34,590 nt of DNA. Origin: Gammaproteobacteria bacterium (GTDB taxonomy: Bacteria; Pseudomonadota; Gammaproteobacteria; Steroidobacterales; PWYM01). Of this stretch, positions 1 to 7,434 are shown one piece after another (the stretch's first letter is position 1; the number at the start of each line of letters is the position of its first letter). The stretch lies in contig SKYU01000201.1 of the NCBI GenBank assembly GCA_007127715.1, positions 1 to 34,590 of the forward strand, written 5' to 3'. The notes under the pieces are model-generated. The model searched no databases, was not told the origin of the DNA, and saw only the letters and a program-made list of their open reading frames with translations. The position numbers and the translations under genes are program-made.

Positions 1-16
1 CCCCGAAGGGCCCTTG
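1..16 (-). terminator. Partial hairpin downstream of tRNA-Ser, cut by the window edge
   Basis: Read on the minus strand just after the tRNA 3' end, the sequence gives GGGCCC, then TTCG, then GGG, where the window stops. That is the left arm, a UUCG tetraloop and the start of the right arm of a likely intrinsic terminator. The rest, including any T run, lies outside the window, so this is only a partial view. Confidence 0.4.
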
Positions 17-23
17 CACGAAC

Positions 24-114
24 TGGCGGAGAGGGTGGGATTCGAACCCACGATACGGGGTTACCGTATACTTGAATTCCAATCAAGCGCCTTCGACCAC
101 TCGGCCACCTCTCC
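24..114 (-). tRNA. serV-like tRNA-Ser: tRNA-Ser(GGA)
   Basis: The minus strand starts GGAGAGG and ends CCTCTCC, a perfect 7-bp acceptor stem, followed by discriminator G (27) and an encoded CCA (24-26). The T arm carries GGTTCGAATCC. The anticodon stem CTTGA/TCAAG (83-87 with 71-75) closes the loop TTGGAAT, giving anticodon GGA (78-80), which reads UCC/UCU serine codons. The long variable arm and 91-nt length are those of a class II serine tRNA. It has its own promoter just upstream and is separate from the dapA operon. Confidence 0.96.
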
Positions 115-127
115 TGGAAGGCCGGGA

Positions 128-156
128 AGCTTACCCTTCTCGCGCCGACCTGGCAA
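128..156 (-). promoter_or_regulatory. Promoter of tRNA-Ser
   Basis: On the minus strand there is TTGCCA (151-156; 5 of 6 to the -35 consensus), exactly 17 bp, then TAAGCT (128-133; 3 of 6 to the -10). The following TCCCGGC is a GC-rich discriminator like those of stringently controlled stable-RNA promoters. Initiation would fall near position 120, six nucleotides before the mature tRNA 5' end. Confidence 0.6.
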
Positions 157-191
157 TTTGTACGGTGCCCCCGCGGGTGCCCGCAGGCGGT

Positions 192-473
192 TCAGCGTTC
201 GATCAGAGGACGGTCGAAAAAGTCCGGCGGGCTCTCCAGACAGGGGCCGCGGCGGCTAATCCGGCGGGGCGCCTCGACCGGTTGCTCAGGAATGCGCAGT
301 GCGCGGGAATGCTCCGGCGGCGTCAGCCCTTCGGGCACCTGGAGCGGGGCGATGCTTGGCGCGCCCGCGTAGCGCTCGGGGCGCTCGCAGGGCACACCGG
401 CGCAGGCCGCAAGCGTAACGGCGGCGACGGCGATCATGCTGCCGCGGGCGATGAGGGTGCGTAGACGATTCAT
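192..473 (-). CDS. Mini-BamC-like outer-membrane lipoprotein
   Basis: A 93-residue lipoprotein starting with MNRLRTLIAR; a hydrophobic segment leads to lipobox LAAC with lipidated Cys24. The start overlaps the dapA stop (ATGA at 470-473), so translation is probably coupled. Gene order dapA-bamC is that of E. coli, and the segment around residues 39-64, with PLQVPEGLTPP and ALRIPE, resembles the extended N-terminal part of BamC that lies along BamD. The two folded helix-grip domains of BamC (E. coli mature protein over 300 residues) are missing: the protein ends about 30 residues after this motif. Cys29 and Cys78 could form a disulfide. The BamC identity rests on position and this short motif, so it is an inference; an unrelated small lipoprotein remains possible. 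Confidence 0.7.
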   Translation of the reverse strand: MNRLRTLIARGSMIAVAAVTLAACAGVPCERPERYAGAPSIAPLQVPEGLTPPEHSRALRIPEQPVEAPRRISRRGPCLESPPDFFDRPLIER

Positions 474-1351
474 GGCAAGGTCACTCCGGCGTCTCTCAAC
501 GCCTGTTCCACGACGGGTTGCGCGGCCTCTGACAGCCGGGTCAGCGGCAGGCGGATGCCCTCTCCGATCAGCCCCATGCGCTCCAGCGCCCACTTCACGG
601 GAATCGGGTTGGCCTCGACGAACAGCGCCTGGTGTAGGCCGGCGAGCGGCGCGTCGAGCTTGGCGGCCTCTTCGGCCTCCCCCGCCAGTGCGGCCAGGCA
701 CATGCGCTGCATCAGCGCCGGTGCCACGTTGGCGGTGACGGAGACCACCCCGTTGCCCCCGGCCAGGATGAATTCACGCGTGGTGGCGTCATCCCCGCTG
801 TAGAGACCGAAGTCCTCGCCGCAGAGTTCCCGCAGGCGCGCGACCCGGGACACCTCGCCTGCGGCTTCCTTGAGGCCCGTGATGTGCGGGTGCCCCGCCA
901 GCCGTGCGACCGTCTCGGCCTGCATGTCCACCGCCGTGCGGCCGGGCACGTTGTAGAGCATCACCGGGCGCTGCAGGGCGTCGGCGATGGTGCTGAAGTG
1001 CCGGAACAGGCCTTCCTGGGTCGGCTTGTTGTAGTACGGCGTCACCAGGAGAAACCCGGCCACGCCCAGCGAGCTGACAGCCATGGACAGGTCCAGGGTC
1101 TGCGCGGTCGAGTTGGAACCCGTGCCCGCGATCACCGGGATGCGGCCGTCGGCAAGCTCAACCGAGCGGGCGATCAGTGCGATATGTTCGTCCCGCCGCA
1201 GCGTGGCCGACTCGCCGGTGGTGCCGGCGATCACCAGCCCGGCGGTGCCGGCTTCAACGTGAAACTCGATCAGCCCGGCGAGCGCACGCTCATCGACGCC
1301 GCCATCGGCCTGCATGGGGGTCACCAGTGCGACGAGACTTCCTTGGAGCAT
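470..1351 (-). CDS. dapA: 4-hydroxy-tetrahydrodipicolinate synthase
   Basis: Cytoplasmic enzyme condensing pyruvate with L-aspartate semialdehyde, the first committed step towards diaminopimelate and lysine. The 293-residue TIM barrel has the normal length (E. coli 292). Visible active-site residues: GTTGES with Thr44 and Thr45, Tyr107 in TPYYNKP, Tyr133 in LYNVPGRT and Schiff-base Lys161 in GLKEAAG, all at the E. coli numbers. It is divergent from gcvR, with 155 bp between the two starts, and its stop overlaps the start of the mini-BamC gene, so the two form an operon. No strong Shine-Dalgarno precedes the ATG. Confidence 0.97.
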   Translation of the reverse strand: MLQGSLVALVTPMQADGGVDERALAGLIEFHVEAGTAGLVIAGTTGESATLRRDEHIALIARSVELADGRIPVIAGTGSNSTAQTLDLSMAVSSLGVAGFLLVTPYYNKPTQEGLFRHFSTIADALQRPVMLYNVPGRTAVDMQAETVARLAGHPHITGLKEAAGEVSRVARLRELCGEDFGLYSGDDATTREFILAGGNGVVSVTANVAPALMQRMCLAALAGEAEEAAKLDAPLAGLHQALFVEANPIPVKWALERMGLIGEGIRLPLTRLSEAAQPVVEQALRDAGVTLP

Positions 1352-1506
1352 GGCTGGGGGTATCCGGGCAGGCAGGGTCAGCCGCGCATACTAGCCATGC
1401 ACGGAAGCCCCACGCAAGCCGCCTTGCGCGCCGCCGGGATAGGGGTACACTTCGCAGCAGTCCAATGAGCGCTCTCTCCCAGGAAACCCCCAGACCGAGG
1501 CCCGCC

Positions 1507-2037
1507 ATGGAGCAGCTGCTGGTGCTGTCCGCCGTAGGCTCGGACAGAAAAGGCGTCGTCCGCGATCTGACGCGGATCGTCCTCGATTGCGGGGGCAACA
1601 TCCTCGAGAGCCGCATGACAGCCCTGGCGGCCGAGTTTGCCGTCCTGATGCTGATCTCCGGCAAGTGGCACACGCTGACCCGCCTGGAGAAGGAACTCGA
1701 CCGGCTGGCCGAGACCAGCGGCCTGGAAATCCAGCTCAAACGCACTGAGGCGCGTGGCCAGCGCGACAATCTGCTGCCCTATGCCGTTGATGTCGTGTGC
1801 CTGGACCAGCCCGGCATCGTGCACAACCTCGCGGGGTTTTTTGCCGCCCGCGACATCGAGATCGCGGAGCTCAATACGCGGAGCTACGCCGCGGCGCATA
1901 CCGGCGCGCCCATGTTTTCCGTGCAGATGACCGTCAATCTGCCCGCTACGGTGCACATCTCGGCCCTGCGCGAGGAGTTCATGGATTTCTGCGACCAGCT
2001 CAACCTCGATGCGATCATGGAGCCGGTCAAGGGCTGA
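1507..2037 (+). CDS. gcvR: GcvR-type double-ACT-domain regulator
   Basis: A 176-residue protein made of two ACT domains (about 3-75 and 90-170), the layout of GcvR, which in E. coli binds GcvA and represses the glycine cleavage operon when glycine is low. Recognisable stretches are LSAVGSDRKGVVRDL and DQPGIVHNLAGFF. I chose the ATG at 1507 because GAGG lies six bases upstream and homology begins here; an upstream in-frame ATG at 1465 would add 14 residues that use the rare codons AGA and AGG. The gcvR-bcp order, divergent from dapA, matches E. coli. No gcvA or gcv operon is in the window, so the target is inferred. Some relatives are annotated only as ACT-domain proteins. Confidence 0.85.
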   Translation: MEQLLVLSAVGSDRKGVVRDLTRIVLDCGGNILESRMTALAAEFAVLMLISGKWHTLTRLEKELDRLAETSGLEIQLKRTEARGQRDNLLPYAVDVVCLDQPGIVHNLAGFFAARDIEIAELNTRSYAAAHTGAPMFSVQMTVNLPATVHISALREEFMDFCDQLNLDAIMEPVKG

Positions 2038-2065
2038 ACCGGCCGGCCATGTCAACAGGGAGATC

Positions 2066-2539
2066 ATGGATATGAGCCAGCTTGAGGTCGGAAAGACCGC
2101 CCCCGGATTCAGCGCGCCGGCCACCGGCGACAAGACCCTCAGCCTCGAGGACTTCGCCGGCAAGATCCTGGTGCTGTATTTCTACCCGAAGGACAACACG
2201 CCGGGCTGCACCACCGAGGGTCAGGACTTCGCGGCGCACCATGCCAGATTCAAGCGCGCCGGTGCGGTCATCGTCGGCGTATCGCGCGACAGTCTGCGCG
2301 CACACGAGAATTTCCGCGCCAAGTACGATTTTCCGTTCGATCTGATCTCCGACAAGGATGAGGCCCTGTGCCAGGCCTTCGGGGTCATCAAGGAGAAGAA
2401 CATGTATGGCCGTAAGGTGCTCGGCATCGAACGCAGCACCTTCCTGATCGACGGAGACGGTGTACTGCGACAGATCTGGCGTGGGGTGAAGGTCAAGGGA
2501 CACGTCGAGGAGGTCCTGGCGGCCGTCAAGGCACTCTGA
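2066..2539 (+). CDS. bcp: Peroxiredoxin of the Bcp/PrxQ type
   Basis: Thiol peroxidase that reduces H2O2 and organic hydroperoxides; 157 residues with a thioredoxin fold. The peroxidatic cysteine is Cys48 in NTPGCTTEG. E. coli Bcp has its resolving cysteine five residues later; here that position is Gln53. The alternative PrxQ position, in helix 3 (usually NFC), is Arg here (ENFRAKYDF). The only other cysteine is Cys102 in DEALCQAF. The enzyme may therefore work as a 1-Cys peroxiredoxin or resolve through Cys102. The ATG at 2066 has AGGGAG just upstream; a second ATG at 2072 is possible. It lies 28 bp after gcvR and one base before the PhoH gene, so co-transcription is likely. Confidence 0.95.
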   Translation: MDMSQLEVGKTAPGFSAPATGDKTLSLEDFAGKILVLYFYPKDNTPGCTTEGQDFAAHHARFKRAGAVIVGVSRDSLRAHENFRAKYDFPFDLISDKDEALCQAFGVIKEKNMYGRKVLGIERSTFLIDGDGVLRQIWRGVKVKGHVEEVLAAVKAL

Positions 2540-2540
2540 G

Positions 2541-3989
2541 ATGACCCCCCGCTCGCGGGCGAGCCGCCGGCGCGAGACCCGGAAGGTCTTCGTGCTGGAC
2601 ACGAACGTCCTGATGGATGATCCAGCGGCAATCTTCCGCTTCGCCGAGCACGACATCTACATTCCCATGGTGGTGCTGGAGGAACTCGACGCCGCCAAGA
2701 AAGGCATGTCCGATGTCGCACGCAACGCCCGCCAGGCGAGCCGTTTTCTCGACGAACTGGTGAGCGCGGCCGGCACCGATGGTCTTGCCGCAGGCCTGGC
2801 CCTGCCGGACGCGGCGGCCGTACCCGGCAGCCGCCACGCCCCGCGCCCCCGCGGACGGCTGTTCTTCCAGCTCCGGGTCCACGAGGCCCCGCTGGAGGGC
2901 CTGCCACTGCGCAACCTTGCCGACAACGTGATCCTGGCCGCCGTCATGGGCGTGCAGCGGGAGCGGCCGGATGACCTGGTGATCCTGGTCTCCAAGGACA
3001 TCAACCTCAGGATCAAGGCGACAGTGCTCGGTATCGCCGCCGAGGACTACTTCAGCGATACCGCCCTCGAAGACGCCGACATGCTGCCGCCGGGCATTCT
3101 TCCGCTGCCGGAGGATTTCTGGGAAAGCCTGGCCCCGGAGCTGGAATCCTGGCAGGAAGACGGCCGGAGTTTCTATCGCGTGCACGGGGCACTGGCGCGG
3201 GAATGGCTGGTCAACGACTGCCTGTATGCACCTGCCACGAGCGAGCAGCCGCGGGGCTTCGAGGCGATAGTGCGAGACCACGAAGGCGAATCGGCGGTGC
3301 TGGAGGTCGCCCAGGACTTCCGCAGCGAACGCCATGCCGTCTGGGGTATCCGCGCGCGCAACCGCGAGCAGAATTTCGCGCTCAATCTGCTGATGGACCC
3401 GGATATCGACCTGGTCACCATCCTGGGTGCAGCAGGCACCGGAAAGACCCTGCTCACGCTGGCCGCAGGCCTGTCCCAGACGCTGGATCTGAACCGCTAC
3501 AGCGAAATCATCATGACACGGGTCACGATTCCGCTGGGTGACGACATCGGTTTCCTCCCCGGCACCGAAGAGGAGAAGATGGAGCCGTGGATGGGGGCGC
3601 TGATGGACAACCTCGAGGTGCTGGCCAAACCGACCGACGGCGGCGACTGGGGGCGCGCAGCCACCCAGGACCTGCTGCGTAACCGCATCAAGATCCGCTC
3701 GATGAATTTCATGCGCGGGCGCACCTTCCTGAACCGCTACGTGATCATCGACGAGGCCCAGAACCTCACCTCCAAGCAGATGAAAGCACTGGTCACGCGC
3801 GCCGGGCCCGGCACCAAGCTGATCTGCCTGGGTAACCTCGCCCAGATCGACACGCCCTATCTCACCGAGTCCACGTCCGGACTGACCTACCTCGTCAGCC
3901 GCTTTCGCGACTGGCCACACGCCGGGCACCTGACGTTGCTGCGTGGCGAGCGCTCACGGCTCGCCGACTATGCCTCGGAGCGGCTCTGA
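2541..3989 (+). CDS. PIN domain-PhoH family ATPase
   Basis: A 482-residue fusion. Residues 16-150 form a PIN nuclease-like domain with acidic residues in VLDTNVLMDD (Asp20), EELD (47-50) and a C-terminal acidic cluster near PDDLVILVSKD. Residues 270-480 form a PhoH-type P-loop ATPase with Walker A GAAGTGKT (296-303), Walker B VIIDEAQN (401-408) and the downstream motif CLGNLAQID. Proteins of this layout are predicted RNA-acting helicase-nucleases; a precise role in gammaproteobacteria is not established. The gene starts one base after the bcp stop, so it is probably translated with it. A PhoB-regulated phosphate role should not be assumed from the family name. Confidence 0.92.
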   Translation: MTPRSRASRRRETRKVFVLDTNVLMDDPAAIFRFAEHDIYIPMVVLEELDAAKKGMSDVARNARQASRFLDELVSAAGTDGLAAGLALPDAAAVPGSRHAPRPRGRLFFQLRVHEAPLEGLPLRNLADNVILAAVMGVQRERPDDLVILVSKDINLRIKATVLGIAAEDYFSDTALEDADMLPPGILPLPEDFWESLAPELESWQEDGRSFYRVHGALAREWLVNDCLYAPATSEQPRGFEAIVRDHEGESAVLEVAQDFRSERHAVWGIRARNREQNFALNLLMDPDIDLVTILGAAGTGKTLLTLAAGLSQTLDLNRYSEIIMTRVTIPLGDDIGFLPGTEEEKMEPWMGALMDNLEVLAKPTDGGDWGRAATQDLLRNRIKIRSMNFMRGRTFLNRYVIIDEAQNLTSKQMKALVTRAGPGTKLICLGNLAQIDTPYLTESTSGLTYLVSRFRDWPHAGHLTLLRGERSRLADYASERL

Positions 3990-4056
3990 GCATGGAACCC
4001 GGGCAAGCACACCGCGGTCTTACCCGGTACTTCCCGCCACCGCAACGGTGCTGCGC

Positions 4057-5547
4057 GTGATCCACGTCTTTCGAGTGCTGGTCCTGCTGCTGGTCAGCCC
4101 CGGGCTGGTGCTTGCCAACCCGAACGCCATGAATCTGCCGGACATGGGCAGCCCGTCGGATACCGTCCTGTCGAAGGAGCGGGAGGCGCAGATCGGGCGA
4201 ATGGTGCTGCGGCAGCTGCGTGATGCCGGCAGCATCGTCGAGGATCCGCTGGTCGACCAGTACATCCAGGACATCGGCCACCGCCTGGCCGGGCACGCCC
4301 ACGAGGGCGATTTCAATTTTCATTTCTTCATCGTGGACGACGGCGCGATCAACGCCTTCGCCATGCCGGGCGGCTACATCGGGATCAATCGTGGCCTGAT
4401 TGAGGCGACCCGCAACGAAAGCGAGCTCGCCGGCGTCCTGGCTCATGAAATCGCCCACGTCACCCAGCGCCACATTTCCCGCTCGATCGCAGCCGGCCGT
4501 CGGACCTCGATCGTCGCTGCGGCGACCATGCTGGCCGCGGTTATTCTCGGTGCCGCTGCGGGCGGAGATGCCGCCATGGGCGCCATGGCGATGGGCCAGT
4601 CTTTCGCCATCGAGCAGCAGATCGCCTTCACCCGCGCCAACGAATACGAAGCCGACCGGGTCGGCATCGGCGTGCTCGCCTCCGCCGGCTTCGACCCGGA
4701 AGGGCTGCCGCGTTTTTTCGAGGTTCTGCACCGACGCTACGGCATGTCCACGGTCCAGGTCCCGGAGTTCCTCCGGACCCATCCGGTAACCAGCTCGCGC
4801 ATCGCGGAGGGCATGAACCGCGCGCGGCAGATGGAGCGCCCCGGACAGGTCGAGGACTCGCTCAGTTACGCACTGACCCGTGCGCGCCTGCGGGTGCTCT
4901 CCAGCAGAACACCGGAGGCCGCGCGCAACTGGTTCGAGGACGAGTTGCGTCGCGACGAGCACCCGCGCGCCGCCCTCGAATACGGTCTGGCACTCGCCGA
5001 GTTACGCCAGGCCCGCCCGGACCGGGCGCTCCTGACCTTCCAACGGAAGGTGGAGCAGCACCCGGAGGTCGTGCACTACCACATCGGACTGGCGGAAGCG
5101 TACATGGCGACCCGCGACCTCGACGAGGCGCTGGGCGTCTATGGCCGCGCACTGCGCCTGTTCCCCCGTAACCTGCCGCTGGTGATTCACTACAGCGAGG
5201 CTCTGCTGGCCGCCAACCAGCCGGGCGAAGCCCACCGGGTGCTGCTCGACCTGCTGAACAATGTGCCGCCCACGCCGGAGCAGATCCGGCTGATCGCCAT
5301 GGCGGCAAGTGCGTCCGGGGAGATGGCGGAAGCGCACTACTACATGGCGGAGTTCCACATCGTCAACGGCAACGCGCCACTGGCGGTTAACCAGTTGTAC
5401 ATGGCACTGGCCGCTCCTGATCTGAACCCCGTGCAGCAGGCGCGCTTCGAGGCGCGCATCCAGTGGATCATGGACACCGTGCCAGACGAGCTCCGCCGGG
5501 AACTCGAACGCCAGACGCGCAATCCGCCCGGTCAGGCCCGGCGCTGA
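4057..5547 (+). CDS. bepA: Periplasmic M48 metalloprotease/chaperone with TPR repeats (BepA type)
   Basis: Secreted zinc protease that in E. coli helps assemble or degrade LptD and other outer-membrane proteins at the BAM complex. Zinc site: HEIAH at residues 130-134, the glutamate region NEYEADR (195-201), and a THP motif matching the regulatory histidine of BepA (E. coli His246). The C-terminal half (from about 290) is TPR-like, with repeated alanine/tyrosine helices. The GTG at 4057 gives a short signal peptide (MIHVFRVLVLLL, cleavage after VLA) and 496 residues, close to E. coli (487); no clear Shine-Dalgarno is visible, and a GTG at 4048 is an alternative. E. coli bepA also lies in the same general region as gcvR-bcp. 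Confidence 0.92.
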   Translation: MIHVFRVLVLLLVSPGLVLANPNAMNLPDMGSPSDTVLSKEREAQIGRMVLRQLRDAGSIVEDPLVDQYIQDIGHRLAGHAHEGDFNFHFFIVDDGAINAFAMPGGYIGINRGLIEATRNESELAGVLAHEIAHVTQRHISRSIAAGRRTSIVAAATMLAAVILGAAAGGDAAMGAMAMGQSFAIEQQIAFTRANEYEADRVGIGVLASAGFDPEGLPRFFEVLHRRYGMSTVQVPEFLRTHPVTSSRIAEGMNRARQMERPGQVEDSLSYALTRARLRVLSSRTPEAARNWFEDELRRDEHPRAALEYGLALAELRQARPDRALLTFQRKVEQHPEVVHYHIGLAEAYMATRDLDEALGVYGRALRLFPRNLPLVIHYSEALLAANQPGEAHRVLLDLLNNVPPTPEQIRLIAMAASASGEMAEAHYYMAEFHIVNGNAPLAVNQLYMALAAPDLNPVQQARFEARIQWIMDTVPDELRRELERQTRNPPGQARR

Positions 5548-5648
5548 CCGGGTGGCGCCGCGCGCAGGGGTGCACTAAAGTTACGCGCCTGTTGACGGGC
5601 CCCTCGCGGTCGCGTCGTCCGATCCACCACCTGCATACACCCGAGACC

Positions 5649-6476
5649 ATGCACCGACTTGCCGTTCTGATCGCTCTTCTGGCCCTCCTGCCGGGCCTGG
5701 CCGCCTGCGCCAGCACCGGGCCGGCCGCCGCCACCGGTGAGACGCTGGCGGACGCCGATCACGAACCGGCCGAAGCCCCGGCACGCCGGGAGCGGGCCGT
5801 CGACCCCTTCGAGCCGATCAACCGCTTCAACTACGGCGTCCACCGGATCGGCGATCGTTTCGTGCTCCGGCCGGTCGCCCGGGTTTACCAGACCATCACC
5901 CCGGCGCCTGTGCGCCGCGGCGTCGGCAACTTCTTCAGCAATCTCGCCATGCCCATCGTAATCGTGAACGACCTGCTCCAGGGGAAGTTCCAGGCGGCGG
6001 TCGACGATACCGGGCGCTTCCTGGTGAACTCGACAGTCGGCCTGCTGGGGTTCATCGACGTCGCCTCACACGCCGGACTGGAACGGCCGAACGAGGACTT
6101 CGGGCAGACGCTCGGCAGCTACGGGGTCACGCCCGGACCCTACCTGTTCATTCCCTTCATCGGGCCCACGACGTTCCGGGATGGCGTCGGTACGGTATTC
6201 GACGCGGTCATGCATCCGCTGTTCTGGTATGGGAATTCCAGCCGTCGGGACAAGCTGGCCATTCTGTTCGCGGTGGACACCCGGGCAGGCCTGCTTTCGC
6301 TGGATGGCAACATCGACAGCGCCGCCGACCCCTATCTGTTCATCCGGGAAGCCTACCTGCAGCGCCGTGAATTTCTCATCCACGACGGCGAACCGCCGGA
6401 TGACGACTTCTATGATCTGTTTGACCTGGACGACCTCGATGATCTGGACGACCTCGACGATCTGGACCAGCTCTAG
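5649..6476 (+). CDS. mlaA: Outer-membrane lipid-asymmetry lipoprotein MlaA (VacJ)
   Basis: Outer-membrane component of the Mla pathway, which removes misplaced phospholipid from the outer leaflet and passes it to MlaC. The 275-residue product has a signal peptide with lipobox LAAC (Cys20) and the family signatures DPFEPINRFNY, NFFSNL, ND-LLQGKF, RFLVNSTVGLLGFID, and QTLGSYGVTPGPYLFIPFIGPTTFRDGVG. The ATG at 5649 is the one that opens directly on the signal peptide. The C-terminus is unusual: five tandem DLD units (residues 259-273) make a very acidic periplasmic tail. Its stop codon overlaps the stop of mlaB on the other strand. In E. coli mlaA is unlinked; here it converges on the mlaFEDCB operon. 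Confidence 0.97.
   Translation: MHRLAVLIALLALLPGLAACASTGPAAATGETLADADHEPAEAPARRERAVDPFEPINRFNYGVHRIGDRFVLRPVARVYQTITPAPVRRGVGNFFSNLAMPIVIVNDLLQGKFQAAVDDTGRFLVNSTVGLLGFIDVASHAGLERPNEDFGQTLGSYGVTPGPYLFIPFIGPTTFRDGVGTVFDAVMHPLFWYGNSSRRDKLAILFAVDTRAGLLSLDGNIDSAADPYLFIREAYLQRREFLIHDGEPPDDDFYDLFDLDDLDDLDDLDDLDQL
6423..6467 (+). repeat. Five 9-bp tandem repeats encoding DLD in the mlaA tail
   Basis: Five consecutive 9-bp units of the form GAY-CTS-GAY (6423-6467) encode (Asp-Leu-Asp)x5 at the end of MlaA. The units alternate GACCTSGAY and GATCTGGAC, so they are diverged but still highly alike. The array is in frame, and any gain or loss of units would keep the mlaA frame open. Confidence 0.9.
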
Positions 6477-6781
6477 GTGCGGGCAAGCCCCAGGATGGGC
6501 GAGACGTCGCTGATATCCGCAATCCCGAGCAGGGACGAGGGCACGTTCTCGAAGGTGATCACCCGGCCCTCTCCGACCGCCCAGCTGCGCCACTCGATCA
6601 TCAGTGCGAGCCCAGCCGAATCACCCTCCGCCACGCCGGCCAGGTCGATGACGAGATCGCTCCCGCCGCTCAGGGCGTCGCGACTGCGCTCGAGCAACGC
6701 CTTGTCCACGGTCTCGAAAGTGAGGCGCCCGTCGATGCGCACGCGCCCGTCCGGCGAGCGCTGAAGCCGGACCTCGCTCAC
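6473..6781 (-). CDS. mlaB: STAS-domain subunit MlaB of the phospholipid ABC transporter
   Basis: A 102-residue cytoplasmic STAS protein; MlaB binds the ATPase MlaF and stabilises the MlaFEDB complex. The STAS signature is visible in DLVIDLAGVAEGDSAGLALMIEW, where the helix begins at the conserved Asp-Ser (positions 54-55), followed by the ENVP turn. Length agrees with E. coli (97). It begins with GTG at 6781, overlapping the mlaC stop by four bases (GTGA), so it is the last gene of the operon. Its TAG stop and that of mlaA lie on the same CTAG (6473-6476). Confidence 0.92.
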   Translation of the reverse strand: MSEVRLQRSPDGRVRIDGRLTFETVDKALLERSRDALSGGSDLVIDLAGVAEGDSAGLALMIEWRSWAVGEGRVITFENVPSSLLGIADISDVSPILGLART

Positions 6782-7434
6782 CCGGCGCTGTCCCCGGCGG
6801 CCGGGGCAATTCCCCCCTGGCGCTCGAGCGAGGCGATGACATCGTCAAGTCCACGGCGACGGATCTCGGCGTCGTACTGCTCGCGGAAATTGCGCACGTA
6901 GGAAATACCCTCGGCGACCACGTCGAACACCTTCCAGCCGTCATCTGTCTCGCGCAGCATGTAGGCAATCGCCACTCGGGTGCCGTCACTAAGGCGAACC
7001 TCACTGTCCACCCGCGTCCGTCGCGGATCGATTTCACCACGCACAGGCCGCACGACCAGGCGGTCGGGGGAGAAGTCCAGTGCGTTCTCTGCGTACTGGC
7101 GGACCAGCGAACGATACAGCCCCTGGGCGAAACGCCGACGCTGATCGGCCGAGGCCGTACGGGCATGACGGCCCAGCACCAGATCGCCCGAGCGCTGCAC
7201 ATCGAAGACCGGCAGCAGAATTTCGTCGATGGCCTGGAACAGGGCATCCTCGTCGCTGGCGAACTCCTCGCGGCGTTCCTCGAGCACATCGAGCGCGCGG
7301 CGCGCGGTTCTCTCGATCACCTCTGCGGGACCGAGCCCGGCCGCGGTGGCATCGGCGGTATCCGCGCGGGCTGGCCCGGCCGACAGAAGCAGTGCAGCCA
7401 GGGTGGCGGCGGCGAGCGTCAGGAGTCTAGTCAT
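6778..7434 (-). CDS. mlaC: Periplasmic phospholipid-shuttling protein MlaC
   Basis: Soluble periplasmic carrier that moves phospholipid between outer-membrane MlaA and inner-membrane MlaD. The 218-residue product begins with a Sec signal peptide (hydrophobic 5-18, likely cleavage after PARA near residue 24). The mature part has the Tol-Tol-Ttg2D signatures: a helix with EEFASDEDALFQAIDEILLPVFD, RRFAQGLYRSLVRQYAENAL, and DGWKVFDVVAEGISYVRNFREQY. It overlaps the mlaD end by 8 bp and the mlaB start by 4 bp. Length is close to E. coli MlaC (211). Confidence 0.96.
   Translation of the reverse strand: MTRLLTLAAATLAALLLSAGPARADTADATAAGLGPAEVIERTARRALDVLEERREEFASDEDALFQAIDEILLPVFDVQRSGDLVLGRHARTASADQRRRFAQGLYRSLVRQYAENALDFSPDRLVVRPVRGEIDPRRTRVDSEVRLSDGTRVAIAYMLRETDDGWKVFDVVAEGISYVRNFREQYDAEIRRRGLDDVIASLERQGGIAPAAGDSAG

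Noticed and set aside
160-191. GC-rich stretch after the mini-BamC gene as an intrinsic terminator
   Set aside because: Only a 5-bp stem with a two-base loop can be formed and there is no T run.
1465-1506. Earlier ATG start for gcvR
   Set aside because: The extension is proline-rich, uses rare AGA and AGG codons and lacks a good Shine-Dalgarno; the ATG at 1507 has GAGG at six bases. It is not fully excluded.
2526-3929. A 467-codon minus-strand frame opposite the PIN-PhoH gene
   Set aside because: The plus-strand gene has all motifs of its family; the antisense frame has none.
5592-5614. TTGACG upstream of mlaA as a -35 element
   Set aside because: No acceptable -10 follows at 16-18 bp.
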